Source: Halopseudomonas xiamenensis
Lineage (GTDB): Bacteria > Pseudomonadota > Gammaproteobacteria > Pseudomonadales > Pseudomonadaceae
NCBI RefSeq assembly: GCF_014219065.1
Contig: NZ_JACLGO010000020.1
Span: 1-64,000 of the forward strand
Reading direction: 5' to 3'
DNA length: 64,000 nt
Shown: in pieces, positions 32,591 to 41,675 of the stretch
How positions within the stretch are numbered: position 1 is the first letter of the stretch
How the letters are laid out: each line of letters opens with the position of its first letter
Program-made: the position numbers and the translations under genes
The notes under the pieces: model-generated
The model's input: the letters and a program-made list of their open reading frames with translations, nothing else
Told to the model about the DNA's origin: nothing
The model's database searches: none

Positions 32591-33406
32591 ATGAATATAT
32601 TCATACCCATAGGGCCGTTTGCCATTCCGTTGAACGCACTGCTGGTGCTGATTGCGGCCTGTCTGGCGCTGTGGATCGCCGGGCGAGGCGCCAGGCGTGC
32701 CGGAGTGAAGGCTGAAGTGCAGGTCTGGCTGGTGCTGGTGGTGGGTCTGGTGGCTGCCCGGCTGGGCTTTGTTGTCAGTTATGCCGATGCCTATCTGGCC
32801 GAGCCAATGAGCCTGCTGGATATCCGGGATGGTGGCTGGAGCCCATGGTGGGGTCTGGCGGCAGTCTGGGGTTGTACGCTACTGATCACATACCGGCGCC
32901 CGGCGATAGCCAGGCCCCTCGTCAAGGGCATGTCTGCCCTCAGCCTGGGGGTATTGCTGGTCGCAGCGTTGGCGGCGTTACCGACCAGCGCGAATCGCCC
33001 GCTTCCGGCCTTGCCGGTGACCGCGCTCAATGGTGAGGCAGTGTCCCTGCCCGGTTTTGCGGGCAAGCCTGTGGTGATCAATCTCTGGGCCAGTTGGTGC
33101 CCGCCCTGCCGCCGGGAAATGCCGATGCTGCAGCAGGCTCAGGAGCGGCATCCGGAGGTGCACTTCGTGTTTCTCAACCAGGGTGAGGATGCCGATACGG
33201 TACGCAACTTCCTGCAGCGTGACCGATTGGAGCTGGACAATGTGTTGCTGGACAGGGGTATGGAAATGGGCCACCTGCTTGCTCACCGGGGGCTGCCGGT
33301 GACCCTGTTCTTCAATGCCGAAGGACTTATGCAGGACGTGCGTCTTGGTGAGTTGTCCCGTGGCAGTCTGACCCAGCGGCTGGATGCGTTAACGGCGGAT
33401 GATTGA
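32591..33406 (+). CDS. TlpA-like thioredoxin with N-terminal Lgt-like membrane domain
   Basis: A 271-residue protein with four hydrophobic segments in the first 130 residues and a periplasmic thioredoxin domain (about 135-270) with active site CPPC (170-173) in NLWASWCPPCRREMPML. The membrane part (VAARLGFVVSYADAY, GGWSPWWGLAAVW) resembles prolipoprotein diacylglyceryl transferase but lacks most of its catalytic region, so it is probably a membrane anchor or electron-passing module. It is likely a disulfide reductase of the TlpA class. The start at 32591 has an AGGGGA site; an upstream GTG at 32567 is less likely. Confidence 0.8.
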   Translation: MNIFIPIGPFAIPLNALLVLIAACLALWIAGRGARRAGVKAEVQVWLVLVVGLVAARLGFVVSYADAYLAEPMSLLDIRDGGWSPWWGLAAVWGCTLLITYRRPAIARPLVKGMSALSLGVLLVAALAALPTSANRPLPALPVTALNGEAVSLPGFAGKPVVINLWASWCPPCRREMPMLQQAQERHPEVHFVFLNQGEDADTVRNFLQRDRLELDNVLLDRGMEMGHLLAHRGLPVTLFFNAEGLMQDVRLGELSRGSLTQRLDALTADD

Positions 33407-33417
33407 CCAGGCGCCCA

Positions 33418-34167
33418 TCATTCACTCAGGCGCTGTTTCCAGTGCGTCAGGCTCAGCCACTGCGGCCAGGCCTGGCCGGCTTCCATCTGCCGTAGATAAT
33501 GCGCACCACCGAGCTGCCGGGACTGCTGTTGAATCCAGTGGCTGCGTTGCAGCACATGGGCCGGTGGGTTGGCGGCGCTCCAGCGGCGTGGGCTGGGCAG
33601 CACCGCTGCCAATTGGGCGGCCTGCTGGTCGGACAGCATGCTCGGTGCCACCCCAAAGTGGTGCTCGGCTGCGGCGGCTATGCCGAACACGCCATCGTCC
33701 CACTCGACGATATTCAGGTATACCTCGAGAATACGCTGCTTGGGCCAGAGGGTTTCGATGGCCAGGGTGAACCAGGCTTCCAGCCCCTTGCGTGGCCAGC
33801 TGCGGCCGGACCAGAGCAGCAGGTTCTTGGCTACCTGCTGGCTCAGGGTGCTGGCGCCACGCAGACTGCCACCGCGCTGGTTGTGCTGCAGGGCGGCGCG
33901 GATGGCCTTGAGATCGAAGCCGTGGTGCTCGGCGAAACGCTGGTCCTCGGCGGCGATCACCGCCAGCTTGATGTTGTCGGGTATCTCGCGGTAGGGCGTC
34001 CAGCGCTGTTGTAGCGTGAACTGCGGGTTGCCGCGTGCCTCCAGCCAGCGCTCGAGCATCAACATCGAGCCGGGCACCGGCACCCAGCGTAGCAGGATTA
34101 CCGGCAGCAGGCTGAACAGCAGCAGGATCAGCAGCCATTTGAGGGATTTGCGCAGGAGTGTCTTCAC
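33418..34167 (-). CDS. mtgA: monofunctional peptidoglycan transglycosylase MtgA
   Basis: A 249-residue GT51 enzyme: an N-terminal TM (WLLILLLFSLLPVILL), the catalytic motif AVIAAEDQRFAEHHGFD with Glu74, then RGASTLSQQVAKNLLLW and KQRILEVYLNIVEWDDGVFGI. It polymerises lipid II into glycan strands and has no transpeptidase domain. It is convergent with the tlpA-like gene (11-bp gap) and divergent from the DUF423 gene, in the P. aeruginosa order. Confidence 0.94.
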   Translation of the reverse strand: MKTLLRKSLKWLLILLLFSLLPVILLRWVPVPGSMLMLERWLEARGNPQFTLQQRWTPYREIPDNIKLAVIAAEDQRFAEHHGFDLKAIRAALQHNQRGGSLRGASTLSQQVAKNLLLWSGRSWPRKGLEAWFTLAIETLWPKQRILEVYLNIVEWDDGVFGIAAAAEHHFGVAPSMLSDQQAAQLAAVLPSPRRWSAANPPAHVLQRSHWIQQQSRQLGGAHYLRQMEAGQAWPQWLSLTHWKQRLSE

Positions 34168-34235
34168 GAAGGTCCTGTATGGCGATGGCTCGGGTTAGAA
34201 TCGGTCACAGTATAAACATCCGGGGGACGAATTTG

Positions 34236-34607
34236 ATGGCAAGAGTCTTTCTGCCGCTGGCAGCGCTCAGCGGCCTCACCGGCGTGGCCCTCGGCGCCTT
34301 CGCCGCCCACGGCCTGCGCGCCCGCCTGCCGGAGGGCATGCTGGCGGTATTCCAGACCGGGGTGCAGTACCAGCTGTGGCACACTGCAGCCCTGATCGGC
34401 GTGGGGCTGTTGCTGCTGCGCCAGCCGGAAAATGTGCTGTTCAAGGCGTCCGGCGGGTTGTTCGTGCTGGGTACCCTGCTGTTTTCCGGCAGTCTGTACC
34501 TGATGACCCTGGCCGGGTTGCGGCTGGGTGTGGTCACGCCGATGGGCGGGGTGTGTTTCATGCTGGGGTGGTTGTGTTTCGGGGTGGGGGCGTTGCGGGT
34601 GCGGTGA
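34236..34607 (+). CDS. DUF423 membrane protein
   Basis: A 123-residue protein with four TMs and the family signature GVALGAFAAHGLRARLPEGMLAVFQTGVQYQLWHTAALI. Function unknown across the family (YwdK/YgdD). The start ATG 34236 follows a GGGGGA site. It is conserved beside mtgA in pseudomonads. Confidence 0.87.
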   Translation: MARVFLPLAALSGLTGVALGAFAAHGLRARLPEGMLAVFQTGVQYQLWHTAALIGVGLLLLRQPENVLFKASGGLFVLGTLLFSGSLYLMTLAGLRLGVVTPMGGVCFMLGWLCFGVGALRVR

Positions 34608-34614
34608 GTTTGTT

Positions 34615-34784
34615 CCCCCCTCTCCCCAGCCCTCTCCCGCGAGGAGAGAGGGAGCAAGCTTGTGCAAACCGGCAACATAGGTAACAGATCAGACCAGCAA
34701 CATGGGTTACAAACTAACAATTTAGGTAACAGCCAACTCGGACTGCCCCCTCTCCCCTCGCGGGAGAGGGCTGGGGAGAGGGGG
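34615..34784. repeat. family B inverted pair (CCCTCTCCCC), copy 1
   Basis: Arms 34615-34644 and 34756-34784 are reverse complements of about 29 bp (CCCCCTCTCCCCAGCCCTC...). The 111-bp interior carries three degenerate copies of CAACATAGGTAACAG at about 34673, 34698 and 34718. A longer-armed relative is at 56270-56583. No coding potential. Confidence 0.75.
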
Positions 34785-34858
34785 CACCCGAGCATTAGTC
34801 AAAAAACCCTTCTTTACGCTATCATTACCGGCCGATTCACCCCTTATCGAGTTGTTCC

Positions 34859-35059
34859 ATGCAGATCAAATTGAATGGCGAAGCCCATCCTCTCGATTCC
34901 TCCATCAGCCTGGCCGATCTGGTCGAGCGGCTGGGATTGACCGGCAAGCGACTGGCCATCGAGCTGAATCTGGAGATAGTGCCGCGTAGTCAGTATGCCG
35001 ACACACGTCTGAATGACGGCGACCGGGTCGAGATCGTTCACGCCATTGGTGGCGGCTAA
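34859..35059 (+). CDS. thiS: sulfur carrier protein ThiS
   Basis: A 66-residue ubiquitin-like protein ending in the required Gly-Gly (HAIGGG). The terminal thiocarboxylate donates sulfur to ThiG for the thiazole ring of thiamine. MQIKLNGEAHPLDSSISLADLVERLGLTGKRLAIELN matches the family. It lies 37 bp ahead of thiG. No TPP riboswitch was seen in front. Confidence 0.93.
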   Translation: MQIKLNGEAHPLDSSISLADLVERLGLTGKRLAIELNLEIVPRSQYADTRLNDGDRVEIVHAIGGG

Positions 35060-35096
35060 CGTACACTGCCGGCCACGCAGCCCAGCGGAGTAGACC

Positions 35097-35897
35097 ATGA
35101 CAGATATGCAGCAAGACGCCTTCGAGATAGCTGGCGTAACTTATCGTTCCCGTCTTCTGGTGGGGACCGGCAAGTACAAGGACATGGAAGAGACCCGGCA
35201 GGCGATCGAGGCCTCCGGCGCCGAGATCGTCACCGTGGCCATCCGGCGTACCAATATCGGCCAGAACCCGGGTGAGCCGAATCTGCTCGACGTCGTCCCG
35301 CCGGACCGCTACACCATACTGCCGAATACCGCCGGCTGCTTCACCGCCGAAGATGCGGTGCGCACCTGCCGCCTGTCCCGCGAGCTGCTGGACGGGCGCA
35401 ATCTGGTCAAGCTGGAAGTGCTGGCTGACCAGAAGACGCTGTTCCCCAACGTGGTGGAAACCATCAAGGCCGCCGAAGTGCTGGTCAAGGATGGCTTCGA
35501 TGTCATGGTGTATACCAGCGACGACCCGATCATCGCCCGCCAGCTGGCCGAGATCGGCTGTGTCGCGGTGATGCCGCTGGCCGGCCTGATCGGTTCCGGT
35601 CTGGGCATCTGCAACCCCTACAACCTGCGTATCATCCTGGAAGAAGCCACTGTGCCGATCCTGGTGGATGCCGGCGTCGGTACCGCCTCGGATGCGGCGA
35701 TCGCCATGGAGCTGGGTTGTGCCGGGGTGTTGATGAATACCGCCATTGCCGGTGCGCAGAAGCCGGTGCTGATGGCCGAGGCCATGAAGCACGCGGTACT
35801 GGCAGGCCGTGGCGCCTATCTGGCCGGGCGCATGCCGCGCCGGCTGTATGCGGCGGCCTCGTCGCCCTGGGAAGGAACCTTCGTTGGCAATGAGTGA
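35097..35897 (+). CDS. thiG: thiazole synthase ThiG
   Basis: A 266-residue TIM-barrel enzyme that condenses deoxyxylulose 5-phosphate, dehydroglycine and ThiS-thiocarboxylate to the thiazole phosphate. Segments: [53 protein letters not shown] (with the Schiff-base lysine region) and [29 protein letters not shown]. The stop overlaps trmB by 8 nt. Confidence 0.95.
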   Translation: MTDMQQDAFEIAGVTYRSRLLVGTGKYKDMEETRQAIEASGAEIVTVAIRRTNIGQNPGEPNLLDVVPPDRYTILPNTAGCFTAEDAVRTCRLSRELLDGRNLVKLEVLADQKTLFPNVVETIKAAEVLVKDGFDVMVYTSDDPIIARQLAEIGCVAVMPLAGLIGSGLGICNPYNLRIILEEATVPILVDAGVGTASDAAIAMELGCAGVLMNTAIAGAQKPVLMAEAMKHAVLAGRGAYLAGRMPRRLYAAASSPWEGTFVGNE

Positions 35898-36615
35898 CGT
35901 GAACGACAACCCGCAAGAACAGGATCAGTCTGAGAGCCAGCCACGGCGCACCATCCGCAGTTTCGTGATGCGTGCCGGGCGCATGACCGAAGGCCAGCAA
36001 CGCGGCGTGGAAAAGGGCTGGCCGCTGTTCGGCCTGGACCTGGCCGATGGCCCGTTGGAGCTGGATGCGCTGTTCGGGCGACAGGCAGCGCGCACGCTGG
36101 AGATCGGTTTCGGTATGGGCCATTCGCTGCTGGAGATGGCCCAGGCGGCGCCGGAGCAGGATTTCATCGGCATCGAGGTGCATCGCCCCGGCGTCGGTGC
36201 CTTGCTCAACGGACTGTTGAATGCCGGCTTGAGCAACGTGCGGGTGTACGACTGCGATGCCATCGAGGTACTGAACCAGGCGATCCCTGACGCCAGCCTC
36301 GACCGCCTGCTGCTGTTCTTCCCCGACCCCTGGCACAAGAAGAAGCACAACAAGCGGCGTATCGTGCAGCCGGCCTTTGCCGAGCTGGTGCGGCGCAAGC
36401 TGAAGATCGGCGGTGTGCTGCACATGGCCACCGACTGGGAGCATTACGCCGAGCACATGCTGGAAGTGATGAGTGCTGCGCCGGGTTACCGCAACCAGGC
36501 TGCCGATGGCACCTACATCCCGCGCCCGGATGAGCGCCCGATCACCAAGTTCGAGAAGCGCGGCGAGCGCCTCGGGCATGGGGTATGGGATCTGAAGTTC
36601 GAGCGCATCGACTAG
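35890..36615 (+). CDS. trmB: tRNA (guanine-N7-)-methyltransferase TrmB
   Basis: A 241-residue SAM enzyme that forms m7G46 in tRNA. Motifs: [17 protein letters not shown] (SAM binding), [37 protein letters not shown] (family hallmark) and [25 protein letters not shown]. Start MSDVNDN at 35890 overlaps the thiG stop. Confidence 0.95.
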   Translation: MSDVNDNPQEQDQSESQPRRTIRSFVMRAGRMTEGQQRGVEKGWPLFGLDLADGPLELDALFGRQAARTLEIGFGMGHSLLEMAQAAPEQDFIGIEVHRPGVGALLNGLLNAGLSNVRVYDCDAIEVLNQAIPDASLDRLLLFFPDPWHKKKHNKRRIVQPAFAELVRRKLKIGGVLHMATDWEHYAEHMLEVMSAAPGYRNQAADGTYIPRPDERPITKFEKRGERLGHGVWDLKFERID

Positions 36616-36709
36616 GTTCTCGTACCCTACTGCTCCTCTCAGATCCGCCGCACCTCAAGGCACTCCCCTCGCGGCACGCCAACATTCTCTCGGCATCCGT
36701 CATCCCCCT

Positions 36710-36794
36710 CGTCATCCTTCGCGCAGGCGAAGGATCCACCGGCCACTCCGAGTCAGCCGGCACCCTGGATCCTTCGCCTGCGCGAAGGATGACG
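36710..36794. repeat. family A palindromic pair, copy 2
   Basis: Arms 36710-36738 and 36766-36794 are perfect 29-bp reverse complements (CGTCATCCTTCGCGCAGG...), with a 27-bp spacer that differs from copy 1 at only two positions. It fills the middle of the 300-bp gap between trmB and the crotonase; otherwise that gap holds only a short leader. Confidence 0.85.
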
Positions 36795-36915
36795 AGGTGG
36801 GACTTATCTGTCCTGCCTATGACCCCGCATAGCAATTACCAAGAGTAATGGCCGGGGCAGGCTCCACTTCCTACACTGACTCCCATCCAGAACCCCATCT
36901 GCTACGGAGCCCGCC

Positions 36916-37776
36916 ATGCAATTCGAAACCCTCGATTATCAGGTAGAGGATGGCATCCTCACCCTGACCCTCAACCGTCCCGAGCGGATGAACGCCTTCA
37001 ATGGTCCGATGCGTCGCGAGCTGATCGCCGCTTTCGATGCCGCCGATGCCGATGATGCGGTCCGGGTAATCGTCGTCACCGGTGCCGGTCGGGCCTTCTG
37101 CGCCGGCGCTGACCTGGAGAAGGGCGGCGATACCTTCAACCGCCACACCCGCGGCGATCAGCCGGAAGGTGCCGATCTGCGCGATGGCGGCGGCACGGTA
37201 TCGCTGCGTATCTACGAATGCACCAAGCCGGTGATCGGCGCCTTCAACGGCGCGGCGGTGGGTGTCGGGGTGACCATGACACTGCCGATGGATATCCGCC
37301 TGGCCTCGACCAATGCCAAGTTCGGCTTCGTCTTCGCCCGCCGCGGGATCACCATGGAGGCCTGCTCCAGCTGGTTCCTGCCGCGTTTGGTGGGTCCCAT
37401 GCAGGCGCTGGAATGGGCTTATACCGGCCGCGTATTCGGTGCCGAGGAGGCGCTCAAGGGTGGCCTGATCCGCAGTATCCACGAGCCGGACGAGCTGTTG
37501 CCGGCGGCCTATGCCCTGGCCCGCGAGATCGCCGACAACACCGCGCCGATGTCGGCGCTGCTCAACCGCCAGATGGTCTGGCGCATGCTCGGTGCCGACC
37601 ATCCGATGGAAGCGCACAAGATCGACTCGCGGGCGATTGCCTTCATGGGCGAGTCGGAGGATGCCAAGGAGGGTGTGCGCTCCTTCCTGGAGAAACGCGC
37701 GCCGGAGTTCAAGTTGCGTCCGAGCCAGGACCGCCCGGACTTCTATCCCTGGTGGGACGAGCGGCCGTTCAAGTGA
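36916..37776 (+). CDS. enoyl-CoA hydratase/isomerase family protein (crotonase)
   Basis: A 286-residue crotonase-fold protein: LTLNRPERMNAFNGPMRRELIAAFDAAD, the oxyanion-hole segment GAGRAFCAGADLEKGGDTF and FNGAAVGVGVTMTLPMDIRLAST followed by FVFARRGITMEACSSWFLPRLVG. A catalytic Glu candidate is Glu152 in the last block. Substrate unknown, probably a fatty or aromatic acyl-CoA. It is convergent with the thioesterase gene with no gap between the two stop codons. Confidence 0.87.
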   Translation: MQFETLDYQVEDGILTLTLNRPERMNAFNGPMRRELIAAFDAADADDAVRVIVVTGAGRAFCAGADLEKGGDTFNRHTRGDQPEGADLRDGGGTVSLRIYECTKPVIGAFNGAAVGVGVTMTLPMDIRLASTNAKFGFVFARRGITMEACSSWFLPRLVGPMQALEWAYTGRVFGAEEALKGGLIRSIHEPDELLPAAYALAREIADNTAPMSALLNRQMVWRMLGADHPMEAHKIDSRAIAFMGESEDAKEGVRSFLEKRAPEFKLRPSQDRPDFYPWWDERPFK

Positions 37777-38211
37777 TCAACGGCTGACCAGCAGGCGCTC
37801 CAGCGCCGCGCGTGGCCCCGCTGGTATCGGGCAGGCGCGGTTGCTGGCGCGCTCGACGAACACATGCACGAAGCGCCCGGCGGCGCAGGCCTCGGCCACG
37901 TCGGATTTGAACAGTGCCAGCTCATAATGCACCGAGCTGCTGCCCAGTCTGGCCACCCGTACACCGATCTCGATCCGCTCGGGAAAGGCCACCGGCTGGA
38001 AGTAATCACAGCCGGAACTGACGACAAAGGCCACCTGTTGCCCCTGGTGGATGTCCAGCCCACCCTCGTTGATCAGCCAAGTGTTCACCGCACTGTCGAA
38101 GAAGGCGTAGTAGGTGACGTTGTTGATGTGGCCGTAGATATCGTTGTCGTGCCAGCGGGTGGTGATGGGGTGCAGGTAGGGGTAGTCGCTGCGTTGGGGT
38201 TTGGTGGTCAT
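37777..38211 (-). CDS. acyl-CoA thioesterase, 4HBT/YbgC type
   Basis: A 144-residue hot-dog-fold protein. The N-terminal catalytic signature is TRWHDNDIYGHINNVTYYAFFDSAVNTWL, with the Asp in the YbgC position. It hydrolyses acyl-CoA esters of unknown chain type. The start is ATG 38211. Its stop abuts the crotonase stop, so the two share a transcription-end zone. Confidence 0.87.
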   Translation of the reverse strand: MTTKPQRSDYPYLHPITTRWHDNDIYGHINNVTYYAFFDSAVNTWLINEGGLDIHQGQQVAFVVSSGCDYFQPVAFPERIEIGVRVARLGSSSVHYELALFKSDVAEACAAGRFVHVFVERASNRACPIPAGPRAALERLLVSR

Positions 38212-38276
38212 CAGTTACTCGTACTCGTTGCTTATATTGTATTGATGGCGGAAAACCCGGACGTCCTGCGGACGCT

Positions 38277-38427
38277 ATCGCGGCGAGGCGCCGCTCCTAC
38301 AATAGATAGGCAGCAAGCGGCACAACCAGTCAGACCCGCCTCGGTCGGCACTGCGGTGAGGCTTGCCATAACCGCTACCACCGGAGCCCTTGGCCGATTT
38401 CCCGTAGGAGCGGCGCCTCGCCGCGAT
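38277..38427. repeat. REPIN-like pair, 24-bp perfect inverted arms
   Basis: Arms 38277-38300 and 38404-38427 (GTAGGAGCGGCGCCTCGCCG...) are perfect reverse complements 103 bp apart. The GTAGGAGCGGC core is the classic Pseudomonas REP sequence, and paired inverted REPs form a REPIN mobilised by RAYT transposases. No RAYT gene is in the window. Confidence 0.85.
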
Positions 38428-38452
38428 GCTGGCCGACAGGCCAGCCAGAGTT

Positions 38453-39613
38453 TCAATACGCCTGCCGGTAGATCGCCAGTGCATCGGCTTCGGTGACTTC
38501 GCGTGGGTTGTTGACCAGCAGCCGTTGTTGCAGCATCGCCTCGCTGGCCAGCAGCTCCAGACTGTCTTCCGGTACGCCGGCGTCGCGCAGGCGGCTGGGC
38601 AGGTTGCAGCGTGGGCTCAATTGCGCTAGCGCGGTGATCAACTGGTCGGTCAGGCTGGCGGCGTCGCCAGGCTTGCAGTCCGCTACCAGCAGCGGTGCCA
38701 GTTCAGCATACAGGGCCTCGGCGGCGGGGGCGTTGAAGGCGACCACGCTGGGCAGCACCAGGGCGTTGGACAGGCCATGGGGAATATGGAAATGCCCGCC
38801 CAGCGGATAGGCCAGCGCATGCACCGCCGCCACCGGGGCGTTGGCGAAGGCCTGGCCGGCGAGCAGCGAGCCGAGCAGCATGGCCTGGCGCGCCTCGCGG
38901 TTGCTGCCGTTGTGTACCGCTTCGTCGAGATTGCCAGCCAGCAGGCGCAGGGCTTCACGGGCGAGCAGGTCGGACAGCGGGTTCTTCTTCAGCTTGCTGG
39001 TATAGGCCTCGATGGCGTGCACCATGGCGTCGATACCGGTGGCGGCGGTCACCGCCGGTGGCAGGCCCAGGGTCAGTTCGGCGTCCAGCACTGCCAGATC
39101 GGGCAGCAGCAAAGGTGATACCACGCCGGTCTTGGTGGTGGCGCCGGTGGTGATGATGGCGATCTGGGTGACTTCCGAGCCGGTCCCGGCGGTGGTCGGC
39201 ACCTGGATCAGCGGCAGGCGCTGGCCCCGGGCGTTGTCCACGCCATAGACCTCGTTCAGGCTCTGGGTCGCATGCGGATGGGCCAGCAGCGCGACCAGCT
39301 TGGCCACATCCATCGAGCTGCCGCCACCGAAGCCGATGATCAACTGCGCGTTCATCGCCTGCGCCTGGTGCACGGCGGCGAACACCACCTGCTCCGGCGG
39401 ATCGGCGACCACCTGGTCGAACACCTCCACACTCATGCCGGTGTCGGCGAAGCCCGGCAGGATGTCCCCCAGCAGCCCCAGGCGGGTGATGCCGGGGTCG
39501 GTGACGATCAACACCCGCTGCGCATCCCGCTCCCGGCACAGTTGCGCCAGACGGCTGGCGGCGCCGGTTTCACAGAGGATGCGAGCGGTGGTGGCGAAGC
39601 TGAACGGGGACAT
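38453..39613 (-). CDS. iron-containing alcohol dehydrogenase
   Basis: A 386-residue group III alcohol dehydrogenase. Motifs: IGFGGGSSMDVAKLVALLA (NAD and metal region), VPTTAGTGSEVTQIAII and PPAVTAATGIDAMVHAIEAYTSKLKKNPLSD, with Fe-ligand His in HALAYPLGGHFHIPHGLSNALVLP. The start is ATG 39613 behind GAGGTG; a GTG 6 bp upstream is possible. It sits alone between a REPIN and a repeat region. The preferred alcohol is unknown. Confidence 0.88.
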   Translation of the reverse strand: MSPFSFATTARILCETGAASRLAQLCRERDAQRVLIVTDPGITRLGLLGDILPGFADTGMSVEVFDQVVADPPEQVVFAAVHQAQAMNAQLIIGFGGGSSMDVAKLVALLAHPHATQSLNEVYGVDNARGQRLPLIQVPTTAGTGSEVTQIAIITTGATTKTGVVSPLLLPDLAVLDAELTLGLPPAVTAATGIDAMVHAIEAYTSKLKKNPLSDLLAREALRLLAGNLDEAVHNGSNREARQAMLLGSLLAGQAFANAPVAAVHALAYPLGGHFHIPHGLSNALVLPSVVAFNAPAAEALYAELAPLLVADCKPGDAASLTDQLITALAQLSPRCNLPSRLRDAGVPEDSLELLASEAMLQQRLLVNNPREVTEADALAIYRQAY

Positions 39614-39785
39614 GGGCACCTCGTGGTCGCGGAAGGGGGTGGATGATCAGTCACTGTAGGGGGCTGAGCGTCGAGCGGCAAGTGCAAGAGGGGAGGCCGG
39701 ATGTTGTGAATGACTGGACATGAGTGATGTGGACCGTCGGATGGTCGTATGTAGAACGGCGATGGCCGCAATGCTATTCACTTAA

Positions 39786-39855
39786 CGCGGTCATCCTTTA
39801 ACTCCGTCATCCTTCGCTTCTTCTCCGTCATCCTTCGCGAAGGCGAAGGATGACG
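39786..39855. repeat. family A relative, compact hairpin with tandem half-motifs
   Basis: CGTCATCCTTCGC-GAAG-GCGAAGGATGACG (39826-39855) is a 13-bp perfect hairpin. It is preceded by half-motifs GCGGTCATCCTT and CTCCGTCATCCTTCGC at 39787-39818. The lead TTCACTTAACGC resembles the sequence at 17017-17028 before copy 1. It lies in the 320-bp gap between the dehydrogenase and hemW. Nothing else was found there. Confidence 0.75.
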
Positions 39856-39933
39856 AGTTTAAGGAAGGATGACGTGGAAGAAGCGAAAGGCTGACGATGC
39901 ACAGGGCGATGTTCGCCCGATCAGGCAACGGTG

Positions 39934-41070
39934 TCAGAGAAACATCTCCAGCAGATCATTGAGAAACAGCCGGCCCCGCTCGGTGGGCCGCAGTTGCTGT
40001 TGCCAGGGCTCCAGCAGGCCGCGCTGGACGGCCTGGTCGAGCCGTGCCGCCGCGCTGTCGATGGGTTGGCCGGTGCGTTGCTGGTACCAGGCGCTGGGCA
40101 CGCCATCGACCAGGCGCAGGGTATTCATCAGGAAGTCGAAGGGCAGTTCGTCTGCCGTGAGTATCTTGTTGCCGGCGCGGAACGCCTTGTCCGGATTCAG
40201 GTAGTCGCGGGGCTGTCGGGTCTTCCAGTAGCGTTCGACGCGACCGTCGGCGTGGCTCAGCTTGCCATGCGCGCCGGCGCCGATGCCGAGGAAGTCGCCA
40301 TACTGCCAGTAGTTGAGGTTGTGCCGGGCGCGGCGGCCCTCTCGGGCATAGGCGGAAATCTCGTACTGCGCATAGCCGGCCCCGGCCAGCCGTGCCTGTC
40401 CGGCCTCCTGGATGTCCCACAGCACCTCGTCTTCCGGCAGTTGCGGCGGGCGGCTGTAGAACACCGTGTTCGGCTCCAGCGTCAGCTGGTACCAGGACAG
40501 ATGCTCCGGCCCCAGGGCAAGGGCCTGGTCGATATCGGCCAGTGCCTGCGCCAGCGACTGCCCGGGCAGGCCGTGCATCAGGTCCAGGTTGAGATTGTCG
40601 AAGCCGGCGCGGCGCGCCATGTCCACCGCGGCCAGTGCCTCGCGGTCGTCGTGGATGCGCCCCAGGGCCTTGAGGTGCTGGGGGTTGAAGCTCTGGATGC
40701 CGATCGACAGGCGATTGATGCCGGCGGCCCGGTAGTCCTTGAACTTGGCCTGCTCGAAGGTGCCGGGGTTGGCTTCCAGGGTGATCTCGATATCCTCGGC
40801 GAACCGCAGCCGCTGCTGCATGGCCTGCAGCAGGCGCTCCAGGCTGGCGGCGGAAAACAGGCTGGGTGTGCCGCCACCGAAGAAGATCGATACCAGCGGG
40901 CGGCCCTGGACGTATTGCAGATCTCCGTCCAGATCGGCGATCAGGGCATCGATGTACTCGGTTTCCGGCAGGCCGCTGTCGTAGGTATGCGAGTTGAAGT
41001 CACAGTACGGGCATTTGCGCACACACCAGGGGATATGCACATAGGCCGCCAGCGGCGGCAGCGGCGTCAC
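39934..41070 (-). CDS. hemW: HemW, radical SAM heme chaperone
   Basis: A 378-residue protein of the HemN/HemW family. The cluster motif [13 protein letters not shown] (CxxxCxxC) comes early, then [49 protein letters not shown] and [11 protein letters not shown]. It lacks the long HemN N-terminus, so it is HemW, which binds heme and delivers it to respiratory enzymes. The start is GTG 41070, overlapping the rdgB stop by 4 nt. Confidence 0.92.
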   Translation of the reverse strand: MTPLPPLAAYVHIPWCVRKCPYCDFNSHTYDSGLPETEYIDALIADLDGDLQYVQGRPLVSIFFGGGTPSLFSAASLERLLQAMQQRLRFAEDIEITLEANPGTFEQAKFKDYRAAGINRLSIGIQSFNPQHLKALGRIHDDREALAAVDMARRAGFDNLNLDLMHGLPGQSLAQALADIDQALALGPEHLSWYQLTLEPNTVFYSRPPQLPEDEVLWDIQEAGQARLAGAGYAQYEISAYAREGRRARHNLNYWQYGDFLGIGAGAHGKLSHADGRVERYWKTRQPRDYLNPDKAFRAGNKILTADELPFDFLMNTLRLVDGVPSAWYQQRTGQPIDSAAARLDQAVQRGLLEPWQQQLRPTERGRLFLNDLLEMFL

Positions 41071-41675
41071 GCCAGCCCCAGGCGCGCACGCAGCAGCTCC
41101 ATGGCCCGGGCCCGGTGGCTGAGCCGGTTCTTCTGCGGCGCGGGCAGTTCGGCGCTGGACAGGCCCAGCTCGGGTACCAGGAACAGCGGATCATAGCCGA
41201 AGCCGTGCTCGCCACGGGCGGCATGCAGGATGCGGCCCTCCCAGGCGCCTTCGCAGATGATCGGCACCGGGTCATCGGCATGGCGTACCAGGGCCAGGGC
41301 GCAGATGAAGCGGGCGCCGCGCTGGTCGTCCGGCACCTCGCGCAGGGCCTCCAGCAGCTTGGCGTTGTTCGCTGCATCGCCCTGGCCGTCGGCATAGCGT
41401 GCCGAGTAGATGCCCGGTGCGCCGCCGAGGGCATCCACCGCCAGCCCGGAGTCGTCGGCCAGCGCCGGCAGGCCCGAGGCGCGTGCGGCGTGGCGGGCCT
41501 TGAGGATGGCGTTCTCGATGAAGCTCAGCCCGGTCTCCTCGGCTTCCTGATCGATGAAGCGGCTCTGCGGCAGCACCTCAATATACTCGCCGAGCATGGC
41601 CTGCAGCTCCTTGAGCTTGCCGGGGTTGTTGCTGGCCAGTACCAGCTGGCTGAAAGGCAGTGCGCTGTCACTCAT
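41067..41675 (-). CDS. rdgB: RdgB, dITP/XTP pyrophosphatase (HAM1)
   Basis: A 202-residue nucleotide-sanitising enzyme: [61 protein letters not shown] and [12 protein letters not shown]. It hydrolyses dITP, XTP and ITP to monophosphates. The 3' end overlaps hemW. The start overlaps the end of the DUF4426 gene by 8 nt. Confidence 0.94.
   Translation of the reverse strand: MSDSALPFSQLVLASNNPGKLKELQAMLGEYIEVLPQSRFIDQEAEETGLSFIENAILKARHAARASGLPALADDSGLAVDALGGAPGIYSARYADGQGDAANNAKLLEALREVPDDQRGARFICALALVRHADDPVPIICEGAWEGRILHAARGEHGFGYDPLFLVPELGLSSAELPAPQKNRLSHRARAMELLRARLGLA

Noticed and set aside
34673-34735. CRISPR array
   Set aside because: Only three degenerate short repeats with unequal short spacings, inside a repeat pair; no cas genes.
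34785-34858. TPP riboswitch ahead of thiS
   Set aside because: The leader is too short and no THI-box sequence (CUGAGA...) was found.
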